Source: an uncultured bacterium
GTDB lineage: Bacteria; Verrucomicrobiota; Lentisphaeria; Victivallales; Victivallaceae
Assembly (NCBI GenBank): GCA_900551245.1
Contig: URVC01000023.1
Coordinates: 1 to 56,126, forward strand
Reading direction: 5' to 3'
DNA length: 56,126 nt
The position numbers were made by a program, and so were the translations under genes. Shown here one piece after another: positions 16,615 to 24,019 of this stretch (the stretch's first letter is position 1; every line of letters begins with the position of its first letter). The notes below the pieces were generated by a model. It was not told where the DNA came from. It was given only the letters and a program-made list of their open reading frames with translations, and made no database searches.

Positions 16615-16694
16615 GAGGCAACTTTCAAAAGCGGGCTCCGCGCCTGTCGAAATCCGGAAAAAATGTATGCGAAACCGGCTTTTGAAATTGCCTC
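16615..16694 (-). promoter_or_regulatory. Long inverted repeat in the nadB leader
   Basis: The 18-base arm 16615-16632 and the 17-base arm 16678-16694 are complementary over 17 pairs with one single-base bulge. The loop between them is 45 bases. The repeat lies wholly between the nadB promoter and its start codon, so the transcript would carry a strong stem ending about 20 bases from the ATG. It may be an attenuator or processing stem, or a palindromic element on DNA. It does not match a riboswitch I can name. Confidence 0.75.
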
Positions 16695-16711
16695 GGTTGT
16701 AAATGTGTAGT

Positions 16712-16740
16712 AAATTACACCAAAAGCACCATGATTTCAA
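16712..16740 (-). promoter_or_regulatory. nadB: Promoter of the nadB-pcnB-GHL10 operon
   Basis: On the minus strand, TTGAAA (16735-16740), a 17-base spacer and TAATTT (16712-16717). The predicted transcript starts near 16705, giving a leader of about 110 bases. It is divergent from lnt. Confidence 0.7.
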
Positions 16741-16756
16741 TAATTTTTGAATCGCA

Positions 16757-18505
16757 ATGACGCATTTACCCGATATTTTCATGATTTCGCCTCCCGCCGG
16801 CGCCGGCGATCCGCCCGACGAATCGGCGCGGGTCTCCCGGAAGTGCCGCCTGCTGCGGCTCCTGCTGGTTTTTCTCGGCGGAACGCTCTACGCGGCCGCC
16901 CTGCCGCCTCTCAACTGGAATCTCCTCGCCTTCCTCACTCTCGTGCCGCTTCTGCTCTACGCAGTGAACAGCTCCTGGCGCGCGGCGGCGTTCGCCGGAT
17001 GGCTCTGGGGGCTGGGGTGGGCGCTCTTCGCCTTCCGCTTCCTGCGGGAGATCCACCCGGCGGTACCGTGGCTGCTCGCGCCGGTCATTTCGCTCTGGCC
17101 GGCGGTCTGGGCGGCGGCGCTGCCGTGGCTCTGGCGGAACAGCCTCTTCCCGGCCGGCGCGGAGGATGGCGGCTTTGTCGCGCGGGAGAAGTTTCTCCAC
17201 TCCTCCGCGGCGTTCTTCCGGCTGCTTCTCTTCGCCGCCGGCAGCGCCGCGCTCTTCACGCTGCTGGAGTGGACCCGCTCCCGCCTCTTCACCTGGAACG
17301 ATCTCGGCGTCACCATGTGGCGCAACACCGCGATGCTCCAGATCGCCGCGCTGACCGGCAGTTACGGCGTGAACTTTCTCGTCGCGCTGGCCAACACCGG
17401 AATCTTCGCCGCCTGCCGCACCCGCTTCCGCGGGCCGGGACTGCGGGTGATGCTAGTGGTTCTGCTCCTTCTCACGCTGACGATGCTCGGCGGCCTCCTG
17501 CGAATCGTGCAGTACGAACCGGTCCGCCCGAACTGGTTCCCGGCGCTGGTGCAGGGGGACATCTCCCAGCGGCGCAACGCCTCGCTCGCCGAGGCGCAGG
17601 AGGCGCTCGACGTCTACCTCGCCCTCAGTTGCCGGGCGCCGCAGCTCGCGCCGAAACCGGAGCTGATCGTCTGGCCGGAGAGCGCGGTGCCGGTGCCGTT
17701 CCGCTCGACCCATCCGGTGAGCGCCTCCTTCCGGTTCGGCGTCGCCCGGCTGATCGCCCGGACCGGACTGCCGATGCTGATCGGCTCGATCGATTTCGAA
17801 GATACGCTCCCCGGCGGCGGCCCTCCCGGCGTGACCAACAGCGCGCTCTATTTCTCCGCCGACGGGAGACTGCGTCACAAATATGACAAAATTCACCGGG
17901 TGCCGTTCGGCGAGTACATCCCCTTCCGTTCGCTGCTGCCGGAGTTCCTGATCCGGGCGGTGGATATGAACCGCGACCTCACGCCGGGAGTCAACCCGAA
18001 TCCGGTCCGGCTGCGCGACGACGTCCGCGCCGGAACGGCGATCTGTTACGAAGGGGTGTTCGGCTACCTCACCCGCGAGTTCGCCCGGCGCGGCGCCAAC
18101 GTACTGGTGGTGCTCTCCAACGACGCCTGGTACCCCGTCAGCAGCGAGCCGGAACAGCACCTGGCCAACGCGGTCATGCGCGCGGTCGAAACCGGCCTGC
18201 CGATGGTCCGCTGCGGCAACAACGGCGGCTCCGGCGTGGTGACGCCGCTGGGAGAGTTCACCCAGATTCTGGAGGTGCCCGGTCCGGAAGCGCGGCTCGA
18301 ACTCCGCCGCGGCCGCGGCATCGCCACCGTCGGAGTCGGCGTCGAGCCGGAACCGGCGGAGACCTTCTTCGTCCGGCACGGCGAATGGTTCATCGCAGTG
18401 CTGGCGGCGCTCGTGGTCTTCCACGCCGCCGTCGCGCTGATTCAATACCGGAAACGCAAGGAGCGCCTCCTGCGACTTGCCAGGCAACAAGGATCGACAT
18501 CATGA
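16757..18505 (+). CDS. lnt: Apolipoprotein N-acyltransferase
   Basis: A 582-residue integral inner-membrane enzyme that adds the third acyl chain to lipoproteins. Hydrophobic helices occupy about 28-245, starting at LLRLLLVFLGGTLYAAALPP. The nitrilase-like periplasmic domain has the full triad: Glu308 in WPESAVPVPF, Lys378 in YDKIHRVPFGEYIP and Cys430 in GTAICYEGVF. A last helix lies near 545-565. It fits the presence of several lipoprotein genes in the window. The start at 16757 and an ATG 24 bases later are both possible; neither has a strong ribosome site. The stop overlaps the next start by ATGA. Confidence 0.93.
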   Translation: MTHLPDIFMISPPAGAGDPPDESARVSRKCRLLRLLLVFLGGTLYAAALPPLNWNLLAFLTLVPLLLYAVNSSWRAAAFAGWLWGLGWALFAFRFLREIHPAVPWLLAPVISLWPAVWAAALPWLWRNSLFPAGAEDGGFVAREKFLHSSAAFFRLLLFAAGSAALFTLLEWTRSRLFTWNDLGVTMWRNTAMLQIAALTGSYGVNFLVALANTGIFAACRTRFRGPGLRVMLVVLLLLTLTMLGGLLRIVQYEPVRPNWFPALVQGDISQRRNASLAEAQEALDVYLALSCRAPQLAPKPELIVWPESAVPVPFRSTHPVSASFRFGVARLIARTGLPMLIGSIDFEDTLPGGGPPGVTNSALYFSADGRLRHKYDKIHRVPFGEYIPFRSLLPEFLIRAVDMNRDLTPGVNPNPVRLRDDVRAGTAICYEGVFGYLTREFARRGANVLVVLSNDAWYPVSSEPEQHLANAVMRAVETGLPMVRCGNNGGSGVVTPLGEFTQILEVPGPEARLELRRGRGIATVGVGVEPEPAETFFVRHGEWFIAVLAALVVFHAAVALIQYRKRKERLLRLARQQGSTS

Positions 18506-18999
18506 GAGAAGAGAACCGACCGCTGTGGGCGCCGTGGCGCATCGAATTCATCCGCGGCCCGAAGGAGAAGCGCTGTTTTCTCTGCGGCAACGAAGAGCCC
18601 GGAGACCGGCCCGAGGAGCCGCTGATCCTCCATCGCGGAACGCACTGTTTCGTCATGCTCAACCGCTACCCCTACAACACCGGGCATCTGCTGGCGGCCC
18701 CCTACCGGCACGTCGGCGACCTCGCACTGCTCACCCGGGAGGAGCGGACGGAACTTCTCGATCTCTGCGCGACGGCCGAAGAGGCGCTCCGCCGGGCGAT
18801 GGCGCCGGAAGCGTTCAACATCGGCTGCAACATCGGCAAGGCGGCCGGAGCCGGCGTGGCCGACCACCTGCACATGCACATCGTGCCGCGCTGGAACGGC
18901 GACAACAACTTCATGCCGGTCCTCGCCGACATCCGCTGTGTGCCGGAGGCGCTCGAGGCGACGGCGGAACTGCTGAAACAACACTGGCCGGAGGCGTGA
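18502..18999 (+). CDS. HIT-family nucleotide hydrolase/phosphorylase
   Basis: A 165-residue histidine-triad protein of the AP4A phosphorylase/FHIT-like branch. LWAPWRIEFIRGP with CFLCGN at the N-terminus (a small metal-site pattern with CXXC) and the triad HLHMHIVPRWNGDNNFMPV near residue 122 identify it. HIT proteins of this group cleave dinucleoside polyphosphates or nucleotide adducts. It starts in the last 4 bases of lnt with AAGGA upstream, and is followed 2 bases later by the DUF89 gene, so it is in one operon with lnt. Confidence 0.9.
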   Translation: MREENRPLWAPWRIEFIRGPKEKRCFLCGNEEPGDRPEEPLILHRGTHCFVMLNRYPYNTGHLLAAPYRHVGDLALLTREERTELLDLCATAEEALRRAMAPEAFNIGCNIGKAAGAGVADHLHMHIVPRWNGDNNFMPVLADIRCVPEALEATAELLKQHWPEA

Positions 19000-19001
19000 C
19001 C

Positions 19002-19856
19002 ATGCGAGTTCAAATCGACTGCTACCCCTGCATTCTTTCACAGCTCTCCCGCCTGGCGAAGATGGCCACGCCCGACCTCGACCGGCAGTACGAACTGGTG
19101 CGCCGCATGCTCCGCAAGGTGGTCGACGCCGACGACCGAACCACCCCGCCGGAGTTCGCCAGCTTTTTCAACCGGATCGTCAACGAGGTCTCCGGCATCG
19201 AGGACGCCTACCGGGAGGTCAAGGACAAATCCACACAGCTCGGGCTCGAGCTTCTGCCCGAACTGCGGCAGCTCGTCGCCGAAAGCAGCGACCCCTTCGA
19301 AGCGGCGGTGCGCCTGGCGATCGGCGGCAACATCATCGACTACGGCGTCAACCCGGAATTCAATCTGCTGGAGGCCGAGGCCGGAATCCGCGAGGTGTTC
19401 GACCTGCCGTTCGACCGCGAGGCGTGCGCCGACCTGAAACGCCGGATGGATCAGGCGAAGTCGATCTTCTACATGCTGGACAACTGCGGCGAAGCGGTGG
19501 TCGACCGGCTGCTGATGGAGCCCTACGCCGACAAGCTGACCATCGGCGTGCGGGGGCTCCCGGTGCTGAACGACGTCACCCGGCGGGAGGCGAAACTCTC
19601 CGGAATCGACTTCGCGCCGATCATCGACACCGGCGACTGCGCGCCGGGGGTGTCGCTCCGCCACAGTTCGCCGGAGATCCTCGACGCGCTCTCCCGCGCC
19701 GACCTGGTCATCTCCAAGGGGCAGGGGAACTTCGAATCGCTCGACGAGGAGTTCACCCGCCCGGTCTACTTCCTGCTCCGGGTCAAGTGCAAAGTGGTCG
19801 CCGAACGGCTCAACCGTCCGCTCGGCTCGATTCAGATCATCGGGAGAAACTTATGA
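19002..19856 (+). CDS. DUF89 / ARMT1-like metal-dependent phosphatase
   Basis: A 284-residue DUF89 protein. The family signature elements are present: an N-terminal CYPCILSQ, MLDNCGEAVVDRLLME (the Asn/Glu metal site), IDTGDCAPGV, and SKGQGNFESLDE near the end. Eukaryotic and plant relatives are damage-control phosphatases acting on phosphorylated sugars or phosphopantetheine; bacterial and archaeal substrates are not settled. The two cysteines in CYPC are typical of prokaryotic members. It starts 2 bases after the HIT stop with GGAGG as ribosome site, and its stop overlaps the next gene by ATGA. Confidence 0.87.
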   Translation: MRVQIDCYPCILSQLSRLAKMATPDLDRQYELVRRMLRKVVDADDRTTPPEFASFFNRIVNEVSGIEDAYREVKDKSTQLGLELLPELRQLVAESSDPFEAAVRLAIGGNIIDYGVNPEFNLLEAEAGIREVFDLPFDREACADLKRRMDQAKSIFYMLDNCGEAVVDRLLMEPYADKLTIGVRGLPVLNDVTRREAKLSGIDFAPIIDTGDCAPGVSLRHSSPEILDALSRADLVISKGQGNFESLDEEFTRPVYFLLRVKCKVVAERLNRPLGSIQIIGRNL

Positions 19857-20305
19857 AAAAACGACTTCTTTTCCTTCCGGCGGCGCTGTTTTTCTGCTGC
19901 TGTGCCGCCGCGGCCGGCCGCGACGCGCGCGCCCTCGCCGAAGAGCTGCTGCAGATCAACGGCACCCGGCAGGCGCTGGAGGCGACCGTCGAAGCGTCGC
20001 TCCGCCAGCTCGGTTCCGCGCCGGACGATCCCACCCGCCCGGCGATGGAGCGGTTCGTGCGCAAATGCTTCGCCTTCGACGCGCTCAAGGGGGAGCTGGC
20101 CGGGCTCTACCTCAAAAACTACACCACCGACGAACTCCGCGCGCTGATCGCCTTCTACCGCACCCCGCTCGGGCAGAAGAAGGCGCAGGCCGACGCCCGG
20201 ATCGGCGCCGCCCTCTCGGAGATCACCAACCGGCGCTTCACCGAGGGGCTCCCCGAACTCCAGAAGGAGCTCAAGGCCGCGGCGAGCTCTGCAACCGCAA
20301 AATAA
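19853..20305 (+). CDS. Exported DUF2059 protein
   Basis: A 150-residue exported protein. A signal peptide with three adjacent cysteines (FFCCCAAAAG) is followed by a helical domain. YLKNYTTDELRALIAFYRTPLGQK is the core of DUF2059, a small exported domain of unknown function. It overlaps the DUF89 gene by 4 bases and has GGGAGAA upstream, so it ends the lnt operon. Its last 35 bases overlap the end of the convergent pepD gene. Confidence 0.82.
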   Translation: MKKRLLFLPAALFFCCCAAAAGRDARALAEELLQINGTRQALEATVEASLRQLGSAPDDPTRPAMERFVRKCFAFDALKGELAGLYLKNYTTDELRALIAFYRTPLGQKKAQADARIGAALSEITNRRFTEGLPELQKELKAAASSATAK

Positions 20306-21725
20306 GTTCGCGCAGAAATTTCCAGAAGCGGCCGACCGACGCGATGTCGAGCCGTTCGCCCGGACTGTGCGGATTCTCCAGCGTCGGGCCGAAGGAGAGG
20401 ATCTCCAGCTTCGGATTGATTCCGGAGAGGATGCCGCACTCCAGCCCGGCGTGGATCACCTTCGGCTCCGGCTTCCTCCCGAAGAGTTCGCGATAGAGCG
20501 ATGCCGCGGTCGAGAAGAGCCGCGAATCCAGCCGCGGCTCCCAGCCGGGATAGGCGTGGCTCACCGACGCCGTCGCCCCCGCCGCCCGGAACCGTTCCGC
20601 AATCGCTTCGGTCAGCGCAACGCGTTCGGCGTCGATCTGACTGCGCTGGCTGGTGGCGACGACGAGGCGTTCCCCTTCGCTCCGCACCGCGGCGAGGTTG
20701 GAGCTGGTCCGCACCACGCCGAGCGCCGAATCGAACGCCGTCGGGCCGTCGGGGCAGCCGGTAAGGGCGTCGAGCACCCGGTCGCGGAACTCCTCGGTCC
20801 AGACCCGTTCCGGCAGAGGCGCGGCTTCCACCTCGATCCGGAACTCCGGCGGCGCGTCGAACTCCCCGGCCGCCTCGCGTTCGAACGCCTCCGCCCGGCG
20901 GCGGAAGCTCTCGAACGTCTCCGCCGGAAGAGCGCCAGAAACCACCGCTTCGCGCGGAATCGCGTTGTCGCAGGTGCCGCCGTCGAACGAGGCAATTTGA
21001 AGTTCGGGCGACTCTTTCAGCAGGCGGGCGAGCAGGCGGATCGCGTTGCCGCGCCGGTCGGCGATGTTGCATCCGGAGTGTCCGCCGGCCATGCCGCCGA
21101 CCGTGCAGCGGACTCCCGTCATCCCGGCGGAAACCGGCCGGAACGCCGCGTCAAAGGCGAGCGTCAGCCGGGCGCCGCCGGCACAGCCGAGGTAGAGCTC
21201 CCCCTCCTCTTCGGAGTCGAGGTTGAGCAGATAGGTCCCTTCGAGCATCTCCGGCGAGAGCGCCAGAGCGCCGTTGAGCCCCACCTCTTCGGAGACGGTG
21301 AACACCCCCGCCAGCGCGCCGCCGCGCCACGCCGGGTCGAAGAGGAGCGCCACTGCGGCGGCGACCCCGATTCCGTTGTCGGAGCCGAGGGTGGTTCCGG
21401 CGCCGGAGACCACCCACTCCCCGCGGATTTCCGGCGGAATCGGGTCGGTGAGAAAGTCGAACTTCACCCCCGGCGCCGTCTGCGGCACCATGTCGAGGTG
21501 CGCCTGAAGCAGGACGGCGGGAGCCGATTCGAATCCCGGCGCGGCGGCACGGTCGATCCGGAGATTTCCGGCCGCGTCGCGCCGGACGGCGAGCCCCCGT
21601 TCGCGGGCCATGGCGGAGAGCGCCTCCGCCAGTGCCGCCTCGTGCCCGGAGGGGTGCGGAATCGAACAGATCAGCTCGAAAATTTCCCATACCGGTGCGG
21701 GCGAAAGTGAATCAAGTTTTTTCAT
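20271..21725 (-). CDS. pepD: Aminoacyl-histidine dipeptidase (M20 family)
   Basis: A 484-residue cytosolic metallopeptidase, which releases amino acids from dipeptides such as Xaa-His. Motifs: ELICSIPHPSGHEAAL, QAHLDMVPQ (metal His and Asp), TTLGSDNGIGVAAA, FTVSEEVGLNGAL (catalytic Glu), LNLDSEEEGELYLGCAGG, and VGGMAGGHSGCNI in the lid domain. VIHAGLECGIL near the C-terminus carries the last zinc-site His. Length and order match PepD. AGGAGG lies 8 bases before the ATG. The leader is about 145 bases and contains four 11-bp repeats. The 3' end overlaps the DUF2059 gene tail to tail. Confidence 0.93.
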   Translation of the reverse strand: MKKLDSLSPAPVWEIFELICSIPHPSGHEAALAEALSAMARERGLAVRRDAAGNLRIDRAAAPGFESAPAVLLQAHLDMVPQTAPGVKFDFLTDPIPPEIRGEWVVSGAGTTLGSDNGIGVAAAVALLFDPAWRGGALAGVFTVSEEVGLNGALALSPEMLEGTYLLNLDSEEEGELYLGCAGGARLTLAFDAAFRPVSAGMTGVRCTVGGMAGGHSGCNIADRRGNAIRLLARLLKESPELQIASFDGGTCDNAIPREAVVSGALPAETFESFRRRAEAFEREAAGEFDAPPEFRIEVEAAPLPERVWTEEFRDRVLDALTGCPDGPTAFDSALGVVRTSSNLAAVRSEGERLVVATSQRSQIDAERVALTEAIAERFRAAGATASVSHAYPGWEPRLDSRLFSTAASLYRELFGRKPEPKVIHAGLECGILSGINPKLEILSFGPTLENPHSPGERLDIASVGRFWKFLRELILRLQSSPRP

Positions 21726-21788
21726 AAAAACGGCCTCCTGTAATATCGGAATTTGTTTTTCAACAAGTTCTTGCAGATAAAATCGTCC

Positions 21789-21833
21789 AATCCGTCACTT
21801 TTCCGTTCTTTATCCGTCATTGTTCCGTCATTC
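21789..21833 (-). promoter_or_regulatory. Four tandem 11-bp repeats upstream of pepD
   Basis: On the plus strand TCCGTCA or TCCGTT begins at 21791, 21802, 21813 and 21824, each exactly 11 bases apart. On the minus strand the units read about AATGACGGA plus two variable bases. The period equals one helical turn, so all motifs face the same side of DNA. They lie between the pepD promoter and its start and look like an operator array for a cooperatively binding regulator. Confidence 0.7.
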
Positions 21834-21877
21834 CCCGGAAAAGCGCGTGGGCGGCCCTCCTCTGCACGCTCTTGCGT

Positions 21878-21906
21878 AATATAGCTTATTTTCGCATCCC
21901 GGGCAA
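21878..21906 (-). promoter_or_regulatory. pepD: Promoter candidate for pepD
   Basis: On the minus strand, TTGCCC (21901-21906), a 17-base spacer and TATATT (21878-21883). The transcript would start near 21871, about 145 bases before pepD, and run through the 11-bp array. Confidence 0.55.
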
Positions 21907-21914
21907 ACCGCATC

Positions 21915-21942
21915 TTGAAAAAAAGCAAACCGATGCTACAGT
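21915..21942 (+). promoter_or_regulatory. Promoter of the thioredoxin-like/DsbD operon
   Basis: TTGAAA (21915-21920), a 16-base spacer and TACAGT (21937-21942), about 58 bases before the ATG at 22000. The -35 is only 9 bases from the divergent pepD -35. Confidence 0.5.
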
Positions 21943-21999
21943 GTGAACAGGGTATTTTTCTTTCTCATCGCTACAAGCCAACATCAGGAGGAGATGAAC

Positions 22000-22473
22000 A
22001 TGAAGAAGATGGTTTTCCCTGTTTTGCTCGCACTGCTTTCCGTCGTGGCGCTGCCGCTCTTTTCCGCGGATGTGCCCAAAGGGTGGGGCACCGACTACGA
22101 CGCGGCACTCGCCCGCGCCGCCAAAGAGAAGCGGCCGGTGCTCGCTCTCTTCACCGGTTCGGACTGGTGCCCCTACTGTGTCCAGCTGGAGAAGAAGGTG
22201 CTGAAGGACTCCTCGTTCCAGAAGTTCGCGGAGAAGAACGTCGTACTGCTCTATCTGGACTTCCCCCGCAAAAAACAGCTCGACGCCAAACTCACTGAAC
22301 AGAATAAGAAGCTCAGAGAGAAATACGGCGTCAGGGGCTACCCCACGTCGCTGCTGCTCGACGCACAGGGCAAAACGATCGGCAAAGTGACCGCCCGCAA
22401 CGCCAGAGGATACATCCGCGACATCGAACAGCTGGCGAAAAAGGCCCAGAAGCTGGACAAGGCGAAAAAATAA
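22000..22473 (+). CDS. Periplasmic thioredoxin-like protein (WCPYC)
   Basis: A 157-residue exported protein. A signal peptide (MKKMVFPVLLALLSVVALPLF) is followed by a thioredoxin fold with the redox motif GSDWCPYC near residue 56 and the cis-proline segment VRGYPTSLLLD. The C-terminus is Lys-rich. It resembles the thioredoxin_7/DsbDgamma-like proteins that reduce or shuttle disulfides in the periplasm. The start at 22000 is chosen over 21994 because AGGAGG at 21987-21992 leaves the right gap. The dsbD-like gene follows after 15 bases, so the DsbD-like protein likely supplies it with electrons. Confidence 0.88.
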   Translation: MKKMVFPVLLALLSVVALPLFSADVPKGWGTDYDAALARAAKEKRPVLALFTGSDWCPYCVQLEKKVLKDSSFQKFAEKNVVLLYLDFPRKKQLDAKLTEQNKKLREKYGVRGYPTSLLLDAQGKTIGKVTARNARGYIRDIEQLAKKAQKLDKAKK

Positions 22474-22488
22474 TCCCGGGAGCTTTGC

Positions 22489-24000
22489 ATGCTGTACCGC
22501 TTCTTCTCCCTGCTGGGCGCGTTGTTCGCCGCCGCCGCCGTGACCGCCGCCCCCTTCGAGTGGAAGGCGGAAACGGAGGGATCCCGGCTGACGATCACCG
22601 CGACCGTCGCCCCGCAGCACTACTTCTACGCCGGAACGCTGGAGATTCAGGTCTCCGGCGCGGACGGCAAAACCCTCTCGCCGAAAACGGCGCCGAAACC
22701 GGTCGGTCACGACGATGAGTTCTTCGGCGCGACACAGATCTACCCTGCCGGGAAACATGTCTGGCTCTTCGAGGGCGTCCCGCCCTTCCGGGCGACGGTC
22801 TCCTACCAGGGATGCCGGAGCGCGAACGGCGGGGAACCCGCCATGTGCTACATGCCGGAGGATCTCACCCTCGCCGGCGGCACCCCGCCCGCCGAAACAC
22901 TTCTCGACCAGGCCGTCGATGCGCCGCTCGCACTCGACCGGTTGAAGACGCTCCGCCAGACCACCGGCACCCTCTCCGCCGAAGGATTTCTGCGCTTCCT
23001 CGACCGCGCCGAAGGCGGGGCGGCTCCGGAGGAGAAGCCGCTCTTCCACGGCGCCGGAATCTGGTGGATCATCCTCCTCACCCTGCTCGGCGGGCTCGGG
23101 CTGAACCTGACCCCCTGCGTACTGCCGATGATTCCGGTCAACCTCGCCATCATCGGCGCGGACGGCGCCGGGCGCGGCACCGGATTCCGGCGCGGCCTCG
23201 CCTACGGCACCGGCATGGCCGCCGCCTACGGCATCCTCGGACTGGCGGTCATCCTCACCGGGGCGCGCTTCGGCTCGCTCAACGCGTCGAGCTGGTTCAA
23301 CTTCGTCATTGCGGCGGTCTTTTTGATTCTCGCACTGGCGATGTTCGGGGTGTTCAACGTCGACCTCTCCGGAAAACTCAATGTGAAGCCGAGCCGGATC
23401 AAGGGCGGCAAAACCGTCGTCGCCTTCGTCATGGGCGCGCTCGCCGCACTGCTGGCTGGCGCCTGCGTCGCCCCGGTGGTGATCGGCGTGCTGCTCTTCG
23501 CCGCCGAACGGTACCAGGCGGGGAACTACTTCGCGCTGGCGCTCCCCTTCCTGCTCGGCGTCGGCATGGCCCTGCCGTGGCCGCTGGCCGGCGCCGGCTT
23601 CGGCGTCCTGCCGAAACCGGGCGCCTTCATGGTGGCGGTCAAAACCCTCTTCGGCGTCATCATTCTCGCCGCGGCCTGTTACTACGGCTGGACCGGATAC
23701 ACCCTGCTGCCCGGCAAGTTCTCCCCCGAAGCCGAAGCCGCCCGGCTGGAAGCCGGAATCGCCGAAGCCCGCCGCTCCGGCAAACCGCTCCTGATCGACT
23801 TCTGGGCGACCTGGTGCAAGAACTGCCGCGCGATGGAGCGCGAGGTCTTCCCGCAACCGGAGGTGAAGAAGGCGCTGGAGAAATTCGTCGTGGTGAAGTT
23901 CCAGGCGGAGAATCTCAACGATCCGGCGATCCGGCGGGTGCTGGAGCACTGGAAGATTCCGGGGCTGCCCGCCTTCGTCATCGCCGAACCCCTCCCCTGA
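22489..24000 (+). CDS. dsbD: Thiol:disulfide interchange protein DsbD
   Basis: A 503-residue DsbD-like electron conduit. After a signal peptide, the alpha domain (about 20-150) has a cysteine pair in YQGCR and AMCYMPED. The membrane domain (about 185-400) holds the cysteines in LNLTPCVLPMIP and AGACVAPVV. The C-terminal thioredoxin domain has WATWCKNC with Cys443 and Cys446 and ends shortly after IPGLPAFVI. The protein therefore keeps all three redox pairs. The C-terminal domain stops earlier than in E. coli DsbD. It would carry electrons from cytoplasmic thioredoxin to periplasmic acceptors such as the WCPYC protein encoded just upstream. Confidence 0.9.
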   Translation: MLYRFFSLLGALFAAAAVTAAPFEWKAETEGSRLTITATVAPQHYFYAGTLEIQVSGADGKTLSPKTAPKPVGHDDEFFGATQIYPAGKHVWLFEGVPPFRATVSYQGCRSANGGEPAMCYMPEDLTLAGGTPPAETLLDQAVDAPLALDRLKTLRQTTGTLSAEGFLRFLDRAEGGAAPEEKPLFHGAGIWWIILLTLLGGLGLNLTPCVLPMIPVNLAIIGADGAGRGTGFRRGLAYGTGMAAAYGILGLAVILTGARFGSLNASSWFNFVIAAVFLILALAMFGVFNVDLSGKLNVKPSRIKGGKTVVAFVMGALAALLAGACVAPVVIGVLLFAAERYQAGNYFALALPFLLGVGMALPWPLAGAGFGVLPKPGAFMVAVKTLFGVIILAAACYYGWTGYTLLPGKFSPEAEAARLEAGIAEARRSGKPLLIDFWATWCKNCRAMEREVFPQPEVKKALEKFVVVKFQAENLNDPAIRRVLEHWKIPGLPAFVIAEPLP

Positions 24001-24019
24001 GGCGGAAACGGCGGGCCCG

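Noticed and set aside
16594..16782. N-terminal extension of nadB to an upstream start at 16782
   Set aside because: The extra 63 codons are Cys/Phe/Arg-rich, unrelated to the family, and contain the promoter and the leader stem.
21722..21928. A 68-codon minus-strand frame in the pepD leader
   Set aside because: It spans the promoter and the 11-bp array and has no ribosome site; the array explains its apparent repeats.
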